Assembly (NCBI GenBank): GCA_021848545.1
Contig: JAJZUL010000006.1
Location: 1 to 64,000, forward strand
Length of the DNA stretch: 64,000 nucleotides
Reading direction: 5' to 3'
From: Pseudomonadota bacterium
Lineage (GTDB): Bacteria > Pseudomonadota > Alphaproteobacteria > Rhodospirillales > Magnetospirillaceae
Positions 39,537-47,189 of this stretch are shown here, in pieces (positions within the stretch are counted from its first letter, which is position 1; every line of letters begins with the position of its first letter). Made by a program: the position numbers and the translations under genes. A model generated the notes under the pieces. The model saw only the letters and a list, made by a program, of their open reading frames with translations, ran no database searches and was not told the origin of the DNA.

Positions 39537-40194
39537 GCCACCCCCGACTCCGATGACCGATCCCAAATCCACCGGCCCGGCTTCGCTGCGGGCCGCCGAC
39601 ATCGAAAGCGCCGCCGCCCGGGCCGCGGCCAAGGAACTGGCCGACGGAACCGGACCGGCGGCGGCGGCCAGGGCCGCCATCGCCGTCGCCGACCGGGTGA
39701 TGGCCGGTTTGGCCCTCAATCCGGAAAGCGGCGAAGTGGTGGCGGGTGCCGTCTGCGCGCCGGGATGCGGCTGGTGCTGTCATCAGGTGGTGGGCGTGAC
39801 CGTCGCCGAGGAGGAGATGGTTGAGCAGGCCGTTTCCGCTTTGGACGCCGAGGCCCGCGACCGGCTGGCCCGCCGCACCAGGGAGGCCGAGGCCAGGCTG
39901 TCCCGATTGCCCATGGAACAATGGCAGGGCGCACGGGTCCCCTGCCCGGCGTTGGAAGAGGCCCGCTGCGTCATCCATGCGTCCCGTCCCCTGCCCTGCC
40001 GGGCGGTCCTGTCCACCGATGCCGAAATCTGCCGCCGCTGGCTGGAAGGCGACGACGTCAAAATTCCGCTTCTGGCGGTGCCGCGCCGGGTTTACAGCCT
40101 GGCCCAGGCGGGTCTGGCCCAAGCCCTGGCGGCCCACGGCATTCCCCCCGGTCCGACCCCCCTGGCCGAAACCCTGGCGATGATTTTGGGCTGA
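39529..40194 (+). CDS. Second YkgJ-family cysteine-cluster protein
   Basis: 221 residues from a GTG start overlapping the previous gene's end; an ATG at 39553 is the alternative. The cluster residues are in CAPGCGWCCHQ, CPALEEARCVIHASRPLPCRAV and a later Cys. The N-terminal half is Ala-rich and helical. It differs from its neighbour in length and flanks, so it is not a simple recent duplication. Coupled translation suggests the two act together. Confidence 0.8.
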   Translation: MAEPPPTPMTDPKSTGPASLRAADIESAAARAAAKELADGTGPAAAARAAIAVADRVMAGLALNPESGEVVAGAVCAPGCGWCCHQVVGVTVAEEEMVEQAVSALDAEARDRLARRTREAEARLSRLPMEQWQGARVPCPALEEARCVIHASRPLPCRAVLSTDAEICRRWLEGDDVKIPLLAVPRRVYSLAQAGLAQALAAHGIPPGPTPLAETLAMILG

Positions 40195-40350
40195 TACCGT
40201 CGCCCAGACGCCGGGCGGCGCCGGGTCCGGGACGGTCCAGTCAACAAAGTGTCATGAAATTGTGGCCTATGTTTAGCCGAATTACCCATGACGTATTTAA
40301 GGAATTAGGCATACACTGAATGCCAGATCCCGTTGCGCAAGGGTGGTTCC

Positions 40351-40845
40351 ATGGCGATCCCCATCGAATGCGAGCGTCGTTTCCTGGTGTCTGGGGAGGA
40401 ATGGCGCAGCAGGGTTCGCCATTCCCGAAAAATCCGCCAAGGCTATCTCACCACCGCTGACGACGTGACCGTGCGGGTACGTCGGATTGGCTCCTCATCG
40501 GCGTATCTGACCATCAAGACGCCCCACGAGGGGGTGGGGCGGGTCGAACTGGAATACCAGATTCCGCCCGATCACGCCGATTTCCTGATGGAAACCGCCT
40601 GCGGCTCGCGCATCGTCAAAAAAACCCGGCACGAGGTGACGGCGAACGGGGTGAGTTGGGTCATCGACGAATTCGAAGGCGACAATCTCGGCCTGGTCAT
40701 CGCCGAGGTCGAGCTGGAATGCATGGAGCGCCAACTTACCCTGCCCGACTGGGTCGGCCCGGAGGTGACCGCCATCGACCGGTTCCACAACTCGCATCTG
40801 GCGGAACATCCCTTCGCCGATTGGGACGAGTTGAAGCGCGCCTGA
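40351..40845 (+). CDS. CYTH-domain triphosphate tunnel metalloenzyme
   Basis: 164 residues. The N-terminal IECERRFLV is the ExExK-like signature of CYTH proteins. Alternating charged strands (VRVRRIG, LTIKTP, RVELEYQI) and EVELE are typical of the beta-tunnel that binds triphosphate and Mg2+. Bacterial relatives hydrolyse inorganic tripolyphosphate or thiamine triphosphate. I chose ATG 40351 behind AGGGTGG. It converges on glmU. Confidence 0.88.
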   Translation: MAIPIECERRFLVSGEEWRSRVRHSRKIRQGYLTTADDVTVRVRRIGSSSAYLTIKTPHEGVGRVELEYQIPPDHADFLMETACGSRIVKKTRHEVTANGVSWVIDEFEGDNLGLVIAEVELECMERQLTLPDWVGPEVTAIDRFHNSHLAEHPFADWDELKRA

Positions 40846-40846
40846 C

Positions 40847-40879
40847 CGATCCACGACGAGCCGTGCTCATCGCGGATTG
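40847..40879. terminator. Hairpin between convergent CYTH gene and glmU
   Basis: CGATCCACGACGAG (40847-40860) pairs with CTCATCGCGGATTG (40866-40879), allowing three wobble or mismatched positions, around a 5-base loop. On the + strand it is followed by GTATTTATCTC. Confidence 0.45.
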
Positions 40880-40883
40880 GTAT

Positions 40884-42242
40884 TTATCTCTTCTTTTCGG
40901 CCGCCGCCTTGGCGGCGCGCTTGGCGGTCCGGAACCGCTCGCCGCCGCCCTTGATTTCAGTCTGGGTCCCACGGGCTACCGCCAGGGCGTCAGCGGCCAC
41001 GTCACGGGTCAACACCGATCCCGCGCCGACCACCGCCCCGTCGCCGACTGTGACCGGCGCCACCAGGGCGGTATTGGAGCCGATGAAGGCCCCGGCGCCG
41101 ATATCGGTGAACAGTTTCTGGAAACCGTCGTAATTGCAGGTGATGGTCCCCGCGCCGATATTGGCGCCCTCTCCGACCCGGGCATCACCCACATAGCTCA
41201 GATGATTGACCTTGGCGCGGGTCTCGATGGTGGCCTTCTTGATTTCGACGAAATTGCCGATATGGGCGGAAGCGCCGATTTTGGCGCCGGGGCGCAGGCG
41301 GGCGAAGGGGCCGATTTCCGCCCCTTCCGCCACCTCGCATCCTTCCAGATGGCAAAACCCCTTGATGGTGACGCCGTCGCCGATGGTGACGCCGGGTCCG
41401 AACACCACATGCGGCCAGACCACCACGTCACGACCCAGCACCGTATCCCAGGCCAGCCAAACCGTGTCCGGCGCGATCAGGGTGACGCCGCCCTCCATCG
41501 CCCGGCCGCGCAGGCGCCGCTGCACCGCCGCTTCGGCCATGGCCAGTTCGGCCCGCGAATTGACGCCGGCCAGTTCATCGCTCTCGCCCAGCACGAAACC
41601 GCAGCTGGCACCGTCCGCGCGCGCCAGAGCCACCAGATCGGTAAGGTAATATTCGCCCTTGGCGTTCTCGTTGGTCAGCCGTCCGCCCAACCGCCACAGG
41701 CGCCGCCCGTCGATCGCCATCACCCCCGAATTGCACAGGGGAATGTTGCGCTGCTCGGGCGTCGCGTCCTTCCACTCGACGATGGCCTTCAGCCCCTCGC
41801 CCCCCACCACCAGGCGCCCGTAATGATTGGGCGCCTCGGGCTTGAACCCCAGCACCACCACCGCCGGATCGGCCGGCCCGCGGCGCTCCGCCACCAGCCG
41901 TTCCAGGGTGGCCGAGGTCAAAAGCGGCGTGTCGCCATACAGGACCAGAACGTCGCCGGCGAAATCGCCCAGCGCCTCGCGCGCGCGCATCACCGCGTGC
42001 CCGGTCCCCAAACGGTCGGATTGGACCACCGTCTGCGCGGGCGCGACCGCCCGGGCCACGTCCTCCATGTCCGGCCCCAGAACGACCACCACCCGGTCCG
42101 GGCCGAGCTCGTTCACCGTACCCATCAGATGGGCGATCATCGGCCGGCCGGCCAAGGGGTGCATGACCTTGGGCAGGGCCGACTTCATGCGGGTGCCCAT
42201 ACCGGCGGCGAGCACGATCACGGCAAGCGAATTGTCGGCCAT
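40884..42242 (-). CDS. glmU: Bifunctional GlmU (GlcN-1-P acetyltransferase / GlcNAc-1-P uridylyltransferase)
   Basis: 452 residues, making UDP-GlcNAc for peptidoglycan and LPS. The N-terminal uridylyltransferase has LAAGMGTRMKS and the C-terminal left-handed beta-helix has hexapeptide repeats and KKATIETRAKVNHLSYVGDA. The length is typical. A Lys-rich tail ends the protein. Confidence 0.97.
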   Translation of the reverse strand: MADNSLAVIVLAAGMGTRMKSALPKVMHPLAGRPMIAHLMGTVNELGPDRVVVVLGPDMEDVARAVAPAQTVVQSDRLGTGHAVMRAREALGDFAGDVLVLYGDTPLLTSATLERLVAERRGPADPAVVVLGFKPEAPNHYGRLVVGGEGLKAIVEWKDATPEQRNIPLCNSGVMAIDGRRLWRLGGRLTNENAKGEYYLTDLVALARADGASCGFVLGESDELAGVNSRAELAMAEAAVQRRLRGRAMEGGVTLIAPDTVWLAWDTVLGRDVVVWPHVVFGPGVTIGDGVTIKGFCHLEGCEVAEGAEIGPFARLRPGAKIGASAHIGNFVEIKKATIETRAKVNHLSYVGDARVGEGANIGAGTITCNYDGFQKLFTDIGAGAFIGSNTALVAPVTVGDGAVVGAGSVLTRDVAADALAVARGTQTEIKGGGERFRTAKRAAKAAAEKKR

Positions 42243-42602
42243 TTCAACCCGGCTGATTATTCCAGATCATTGCGCTAGCGGCGGGAAGGTGCCACAAAAC
42301 TGACGTCATGGCCAACTGATCTTTAACCTGGATATCTCAAGCCCTGGCCGAAGCCCGATGCCTCGGCCAGGGTCGCGCCGCCGGCCGTTGGCCGCCGAAA
42401 CGCGAGCCGATCCGCGTTCCCGCAAGATATCCGGATCAAGGCCGAACCATAACGGGTTCTTTCGCCAAGAGGATAGTAAGATCACGCAAAAATATGGTTC
42501 ACTCTACACGTCCTGAGGTGACAGGATTTGTAACGAATCGCATGCAAAGCGAGCCGAGGGGAACAGCCGGGCCATCGAACCCGGCGACCAAGGGAGGAAC
42601 GT
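42243..42602. other. Divergent intergenic region between glmU and chemoreceptor gene
   Basis: 360 bp with no supported gene. A perfect 10-bp inverted repeat, CCCTGGCCGA and TCGGCCAGGG, lies at 42342-42351 and 42363-42372. An AT-richer stretch near 42470-42535 is the likely promoter zone of the rightward gene, whose start is preceded by AGGGAGGAACGT. Confidence 0.45.
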
Positions 42603-43985
42603 ATGGCGCTTAGTATCAGTGGGGATCTCGCCGCCGATCTTGGCATGTGCATCGGCGGCTTATGGCAACAGATGGCCGAGGTTTCCCTGGATATCGATTC
42701 CGTTGCGGTTCGTTTTCGAGATCAAAGCCAGAAAATGGCGGAACTGAACGCCGCCGCCGAAGGTCTTTCCACCGCCAGCGAAAAGATCGGCGAAACCGCC
42801 AAACTGGCCCAGCAGGTTTCCGATACGGTTTCGGAAGTCGCCGACAATTCCCGCAACACCCTGGCCCGCACCCAGGGCGAGATCGACGATCTGGTCAATG
42901 GCGTGCGCGAAACCGAATCCCATCTGCAACGTTTGACCGAGGCCCTGATCCGCGTCACCCAGGTTTCGGAAAGCATTGAGGGCATCGCCCGCCAGACCCG
43001 TCTGTTGGCGTTGAACGCGTCGATCGAGGCGGCGCGGGCCGGCGAACTGGGCAAGGGATTCGCGGTGGTCGCCGGCGAGGTGAAGGGACTGGCCCAGAAG
43101 ACCAGCGAAGCCACCCGTCAGATCGCCGACACGGTGCGGGAATTGAGTGAACTGGCGGCAAGGGTCACCGACCAGAACAGCGCCAGCCTGACTCACGCTG
43201 ACGCGGTGATGACCGCGACCGGGGAATTGGGCGATTCGGTGGACGACGTCCACACCCTGTTTTCGCTGGTGGTCACCCATATCGAGGAAATCGTCGAGGC
43301 CGGCGCCGAAGTCGAGGCCGATCGTGAAAAGGTGACCAGCGCCATTGCCGAGATCGCCGCCGAAGTGATTCATGAAAGCGAAGATCTCGGACACGCCAAC
43401 ACCAAGTTGGACGGCCTTCTGGCCGATACCGACGCCCTGATCTCCCTATCGCTGAGCAGCGGCATCGCCCTGCCCGATTCCCATTACATCGACATCGCCC
43501 GCGACGGAGCGGCCAAGGTCGCGCAAGCCTTCGAAAGCGCGGTGGACAAGGGCGAGATCGCCATCGACGATCTGTTCGACGAGGACTATCGGCCGGTGGC
43601 GGGCACCAATCCCCCGCAGGTCACCACCCGTTTCACCACTTATGCCGGCGGCGTTCTGCCCCGGCTGCTGCAAAGCGTGCTGGCCTCGGACCAACGCATC
43701 GCCTGCTGCGCGGCCATCGACCGCAACGGCTATCTGCCGGCCCACGACCGCCCCAAAGGCAAGCCCGGCGAGCCGGACGGCGGCTGGAACGAGGCCAAGT
43801 CCTGCAGCCGCCGCATCATCAACGATGACGACAGCCTGGAAGCCGCCCGCAGCACCCGGGACTTCATGCTCAAGACCTATCGGCGCACCCTGTGCGCGGG
43901 CGATACCAAGGTGGTCAAGGACATCGCCGCCCCGATCACGGTCAAGGGGCGCCACTGGGGCGCGTTCCGCCTCGAATATGCATAA
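42603..43985 (+). CDS. Soluble methyl-accepting chemotaxis-like protein
   Basis: 460 residues with no transmembrane segment. Residues about 120-175 form the MCP hairpin tip, [20 protein letters not shown] followed by [15 protein letters not shown], which contacts CheA/CheW. The flanking helices are coiled coil. The C-terminal ~170 residues form a separate domain with [14 protein letters not shown] and KDIAAPI, resembling the PAS-like C-terminal sensor of some cytoplasmic transducers. The ligand is unknown. It stands alone, without che genes nearby. Confidence 0.88.
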   Translation: MALSISGDLAADLGMCIGGLWQQMAEVSLDIDSVAVRFRDQSQKMAELNAAAEGLSTASEKIGETAKLAQQVSDTVSEVADNSRNTLARTQGEIDDLVNGVRETESHLQRLTEALIRVTQVSESIEGIARQTRLLALNASIEAARAGELGKGFAVVAGEVKGLAQKTSEATRQIADTVRELSELAARVTDQNSASLTHADAVMTATGELGDSVDDVHTLFSLVVTHIEEIVEAGAEVEADREKVTSAIAEIAAEVIHESEDLGHANTKLDGLLADTDALISLSLSSGIALPDSHYIDIARDGAAKVAQAFESAVDKGEIAIDDLFDEDYRPVAGTNPPQVTTRFTTYAGGVLPRLLQSVLASDQRIACCAAIDRNGYLPAHDRPKGKPGEPDGGWNEAKSCSRRIINDDDSLEAARSTRDFMLKTYRRTLCAGDTKVVKDIAAPITVKGRHWGAFRLEYA

Positions 43986-44002
43986 TAACCGGGGGCGTGA
44001 CG

Positions 44003-44554
44003 TCAATTTTTGGCGGCGCAGGCCGGACACACCCCTTCGACCTCGATGGTCTGACGGCGGACGGTGAAACCGTGGCGGGCCGCGCCCCGCGCCACGGCCT
44101 GATCGATGGCGGGTTCGTCCAATTCGGCGACGGCGCCGCATTCGGCGCAAAGCAGGAACTGTCCGGCATGGGGCTCGCCGGGGCGCGGACAACCGACAAA
44201 GGCGTCCAGGCGCTCGATCCGATGCACCAGCCCGTGGGCCCGCAGGAAATCAAGCGCACGGTAAACCGTGGGCGGCGCCGCCTTGGCCCCGTCTTCGCTT
44301 AAAGCCGCCAGCAGGGCATAGGCCCCCACCGGACGATGGCTGCGCCACACCAGCTCCAGGACGCGGCGACGCGCCTGGGTCAGCCGTGCCCCCCGGCGCG
44401 CGCATTGACGCTCGGCGGCGGCCAGCGCGGCGGCGACGCAGGCGTCGTGATCGTGGCATCGGTCGGGAAACGGCGATGCCCGTTCGTCGGACTCATGGTG
44501 CCGACAGGGAGGAAGGCTGTCGTTTTGTTCGGTCATGGCGTCGGTTTCCATCAT
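44003..44554 (-). CDS. zur: Zinc uptake regulator, Fur family
   Basis: 183 residues. The winged helix (about 60-115) has LTQARRRVLELVWRS and PPTVYRALDFLRAHGLVHRI. The C-terminal part has two CxxC pairs (CAEC, CPAC) for structural zinc and the Zur-type HAGQFLLC. The N-terminal ~40 residues are rich in His and Cys, an unusual extension. Zur represses zinc acquisition genes when zinc is plentiful. It is divergent from hisI-cobW. The exact start (44554 or 44536) is unclear. Confidence 0.88.
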   Translation of the reverse strand: MMETDAMTEQNDSLPPCRHHESDERASPFPDRCHDHDACVAAALAAAERQCARRGARLTQARRRVLELVWRSHRPVGAYALLAALSEDGAKAAPPTVYRALDFLRAHGLVHRIERLDAFVGCPRPGEPHAGQFLLCAECGAVAELDEPAIDQAVARGAARHGFTVRRQTIEVEGVCPACAAKN

Positions 44555-44669
44555 GGCACGGCCGAACCGCGCCGAGAAAGCGTCTTCGTCCCCCTTGCTC
44601 CATTCTGGTATAGACTGAATGCCCTTTGCCGCGACCGCAATCGACGGAGGCGCGACGACGGTGGACCGG

Positions 44670-44697
44670 GGCGGCCCGGCGCCGGGCCGCCGTTTTG
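44670..44697 (+). promoter_or_regulatory. Perfect palindrome plus T-run in hisI leader (possible attenuator)
   Basis: Two 11-bp arms, GGCGGCCCGGC and GCCGGGCCGCC, abut without a spacer at 44670-44691 and are followed by GTTTTG. The structure lies upstream of hisI and downstream of any promoter placed in the zur-hisI gap. It looks like a transcription terminator inside the leader. Confidence 0.5.
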
Positions 44698-44716
44698 CGT
44701 TTCAGGAGAAAGTTTG

Positions 44717-45136
44717 ATGCCCGACACCGTGCCCCCGCCGGCCTTTGCCGAACCCGGCAGCGTCGTTGCAGCCATCGCCTTCAACGAAGACGGTCTGGTG
44801 CCGGTGATCGCCCAGCAATTCGATACCGGCGAGGTGCTGATGATGGCGTGGATGAATCGGGATGCGGTGATCGAGACCCTGACCACCGGCCGCGTCTGCT
44901 ATTGGTCGCGGTCGCGGGGCGCCCTGTGGCGCAAGGGCGAGCGGTCCGGACAGTTCCAGCGTCTGGTCGATCTGTTGATCGATTGCGACGGCGATACCCT
45001 GCTGCTGAAGGTCGATCAGGACGGCGTCGCCTGCCATACCGGCCGGCGGACCTGCTTCTACACCGCCGCCCGGCCCGAGGGGCTGGTGGAAATCGAGAAG
45101 GTGCACATCCCCCCGGAGGAGCTTTACAAGAAGTGA
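44717..45136 (+). CDS. hisI: Phosphoribosyl-AMP cyclohydrolase, possibly Zur-linked paralog
   Basis: 139-residue zinc enzyme of histidine biosynthesis that opens the purine ring of phosphoribosyl-AMP. The metal ligands are visible in DCDGDT and ACHTGRRTCFY. It is next to zur and coupled to a COG0523 GTPase gene by a 4-bp overlap. This arrangement is known for zinc-responsive hisI paralogs, rather than the his operon. AGGAGAAAG precedes the ATG. Confidence 0.93.
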   Translation: MPDTVPPPAFAEPGSVVAAIAFNEDGLVPVIAQQFDTGEVLMMAWMNRDAVIETLTTGRVCYWSRSRGALWRKGERSGQFQRLVDLLIDCDGDTLLLKVDQDGVACHTGRRTCFYTAARPEGLVEIEKVHIPPEELYKK

Positions 45137-46173
45137 GCGCCCTTCCCGTCACCCTGCTGACCGGCTTTCTCGGCAGCGGCAAAAGCACCCTGCTCGACCG
45201 TCTGCTTGGCCGGCCGGAAATGGCCGATATGGCGGTCCTGATCAACGAATTCGGCGAGGTCGGCCTCGACCATCTGCTGGTGCGCGCCGTATCCGGCGAA
45301 ACCGTCATCCTCGATTCGGGCTGCCTGTGCTGCTCCATGCATGGGGAAATGCTCACCGCGCTCCGCGATCTGTTCTTTCAGCGGGTGAAGGGGGAGGTTC
45401 CCGAATTCGAGCGGGTGATGATCGAAACCACGGGATTGGCCGATCCGGCGCCGATCATCCACACCCTGATGGCCGATCCCCTGCTGGCGGGGCGCTACCG
45501 GCTGGACGGCATCGTCGCCACCATCGACGGGCTGGTCGGCGAACGGACCCTGGACGAGCACGAGGAGGCGGTCAAACAGGCGGCTTTGGCCGACCGGCTG
45601 GTGGTGACCAAGACCGATCTGGCCGAACCCGCTTCCCTGGCCGCCCTCGAAGACCGACTCCGGCATCTCAATCCCGCCGCGCCGATCCTGCGGGCGGTTA
45701 TGGGCGATATCGACCCCGACAGGATATTGGCGAGCGGCCTGTTCGACGGCAGCGGCAAAATCCCCGACGTGGAACGCTGGCTGCGGACAGAGGCGGTAGC
45801 CGCCCGCGACCACCACCACCACCACCACCACCATGATCACGATCACCAGACTCACCGCCACGACCGGCGCATCGACAGTTTCGTCATCATCCGCGACCGG
45901 CCCCTGTCCTGGCCGGCCCTGGCCTTCGCCCTGGAGACGCTGACCGCCGCCCATGGCGAGGCCATTCTACGGATCAAGGGGATCGTCGATGTCGGCGCGA
46001 CCGGGCCGGTGGCCGTTCACGCCGTCCAGCACGTCTTCCACCAGCCGGTGCCGCTGGCGGCCTGGCCTGACGACGACCATCGCAGCCGCATCGTCTTCAT
46101 CACCCGCGACCTGCCCCGCGCCATCGTCGAAAGCCAGTTCGACGCGATTTTAGAGGCCGACAACCCGGCGTAA
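45133..46173 (+). CDS. CobW/COG0523-family metallochaperone GTPase
   Basis: 346 residues starting with GTG that overlaps the hisI stop. Walker A GFLGSGKS is at 11-18, the metal motif GCLCCS with CxCC at 64-67, and the base-recognition motif TKTD follows. A long His/Asp-rich loop (about eight consecutive His, then DHDHQTHRH) lies near 223-237, and a CobW C-terminal domain follows. Relatives deliver zinc to target proteins under zinc starvation. The neighbour HisI is a plausible client. Confidence 0.92.
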   Translation: MSALPVTLLTGFLGSGKSTLLDRLLGRPEMADMAVLINEFGEVGLDHLLVRAVSGETVILDSGCLCCSMHGEMLTALRDLFFQRVKGEVPEFERVMIETTGLADPAPIIHTLMADPLLAGRYRLDGIVATIDGLVGERTLDEHEEAVKQAALADRLVVTKTDLAEPASLAALEDRLRHLNPAAPILRAVMGDIDPDRILASGLFDGSGKIPDVERWLRTEAVAARDHHHHHHHHDHDHQTHRHDRRIDSFVIIRDRPLSWPALAFALETLTAAHGEAILRIKGIVDVGATGPVAVHAVQHVFHQPVPLAAWPDDDHRSRIVFITRDLPRAIVESQFDAILEADNPA

Positions 46174-46217
46174 CCGCCGTCACACGACCAGAGCTATCGG
46201 GTGGGATCTGGTTTATT

Positions 46218-46327
46218 GGTTGGCCTCAAGCGCCGGCGCTCGCGCTTGGCTTATCCTCACTCGGCTCGCGCTCGCTCCGGCGCGCGACTCTTGATGCTCC
46301 GCTCCGCTTCGGGCGCATAGTCGTCGC
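46218..46327. repeat. Dispersed intergenic repeat, copy C (inverted relative to 60.9-61.1 kb)
   Basis: Contains TTGGCCTCAAGCGCCGGCGC and CGCTTGGCTTATCCTCAC, followed by a block ending GGGCGCATAGTCGTCG. This is the reverse complement of the elements at 60910-61096, including the interior block GCGCCCGAAGCGAAGCGGAG. It fills the gap between cobW and the FAH-family gene. Confidence 0.8.
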
Positions 46328-46352
46328 TGACGCTCCTCCGGGGACTTTACGA

Positions 46353-47189
46353 TCAAACCACCCTGAAGCGCTGCCGCCCCAGACCGGCCACCCCGCAGGC
46401 GACCCAGGAGCCGGTTTCCAGAAAGCGACCGCGCCCCAATCCCACGCCGGCCGGCGTGCCGGTCAGGACGACATCGCCCGGCATCAGCGCCATGAAACGC
46501 GACAGATAGGCGATCAGGGTCTTGACCCCGAACACCATGTCGGCGGTGGTGCCGTCCTGCATGCGGATTCCGTCCACGTCGCACCACAGGGCCAGACCTT
46601 GCGGATCGGCGATTTCGTCCGCCGTCGCCAGCCACGGCCCCAGGGGGCAGAATCCCGGTGCCGACTTGCCCTTGATCCACTGGCCGCCGCGATCCATCTG
46701 CCAGTCGCGGGCGGAAATGTCGTTGGCCACCATATAGCCCGCCACATGGGACAGGGCCTGATCCTCGGCCACCTGCCAGGTCGGCCGGCCGATCACCGCC
46801 GCCAGTTCGACCTCCCAGTCGAGCTTGGCGGTGCCCTGGGGAAAGGGCAGCGGATCGTTGGGGCCGGCCAGCGATCCCGGATGCTTGGAAAACACCACCG
46901 GCTCGGTCGGCATGGGCAGGCCGGTTTCAGCCACATGATCGCGGTAATTGAGACCGATGGCGATGATGGCGCCGATGCCGGCCACCGGCACGCCCAGCCG
47001 TTCGCCGGCCTCCACCAACGGCAGCGATTCCATATCCAGAGTGCGCAGCGCCTCCAGCCGGTCCGGCGCCAGCACGGCGGGGGTGATGTCGCCTTCGGTC
47101 ATCCGCCCGGACAGATCGCGCACCCGGCCGGCCCCATCGATCAGCCCCGGCCGCTCCGCGCCCCGCTCACCCCACCGCACCAGTTTCAT
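46353..47189 (-). CDS. Fumarylacetoacetate hydrolase (FAH) family protein
   Basis: 278 residues. The FAH core shows IGLNYRDHVAE, the metal-binding acidic residues in DWEVELA and the segment VANDISARDWQ, and the ending TGTPAGVG. Members are hydrolases, decarboxylases or isomerases of beta-keto acids. The substrate is not determined. Its start overlaps the stop codon of the upstream GGDEF-EAL gene (ATGA), which is an odd partnership. Confidence 0.88.
   Translation of the reverse strand: MKLVRWGERGAERPGLIDGAGRVRDLSGRMTEGDITPAVLAPDRLEALRTLDMESLPLVEAGERLGVPVAGIGAIIAIGLNYRDHVAETGLPMPTEPVVFSKHPGSLAGPNDPLPFPQGTAKLDWEVELAAVIGRPTWQVAEDQALSHVAGYMVANDISARDWQMDRGGQWIKGKSAPGFCPLGPWLATADEIADPQGLALWCDVDGIRMQDGTTADMVFGVKTLIAYLSRFMALMPGDVVLTGTPAGVGLGRGRFLETGSWVACGVAGLGRQRFRVV

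Noticed and set aside
44601-44621. Zur box candidate CATTC...GAATG in the zur-hisI gap
   Set aside because: Only the outer five bases pair. The interior does not, so the evidence for an operator is too weak to list as a feature.
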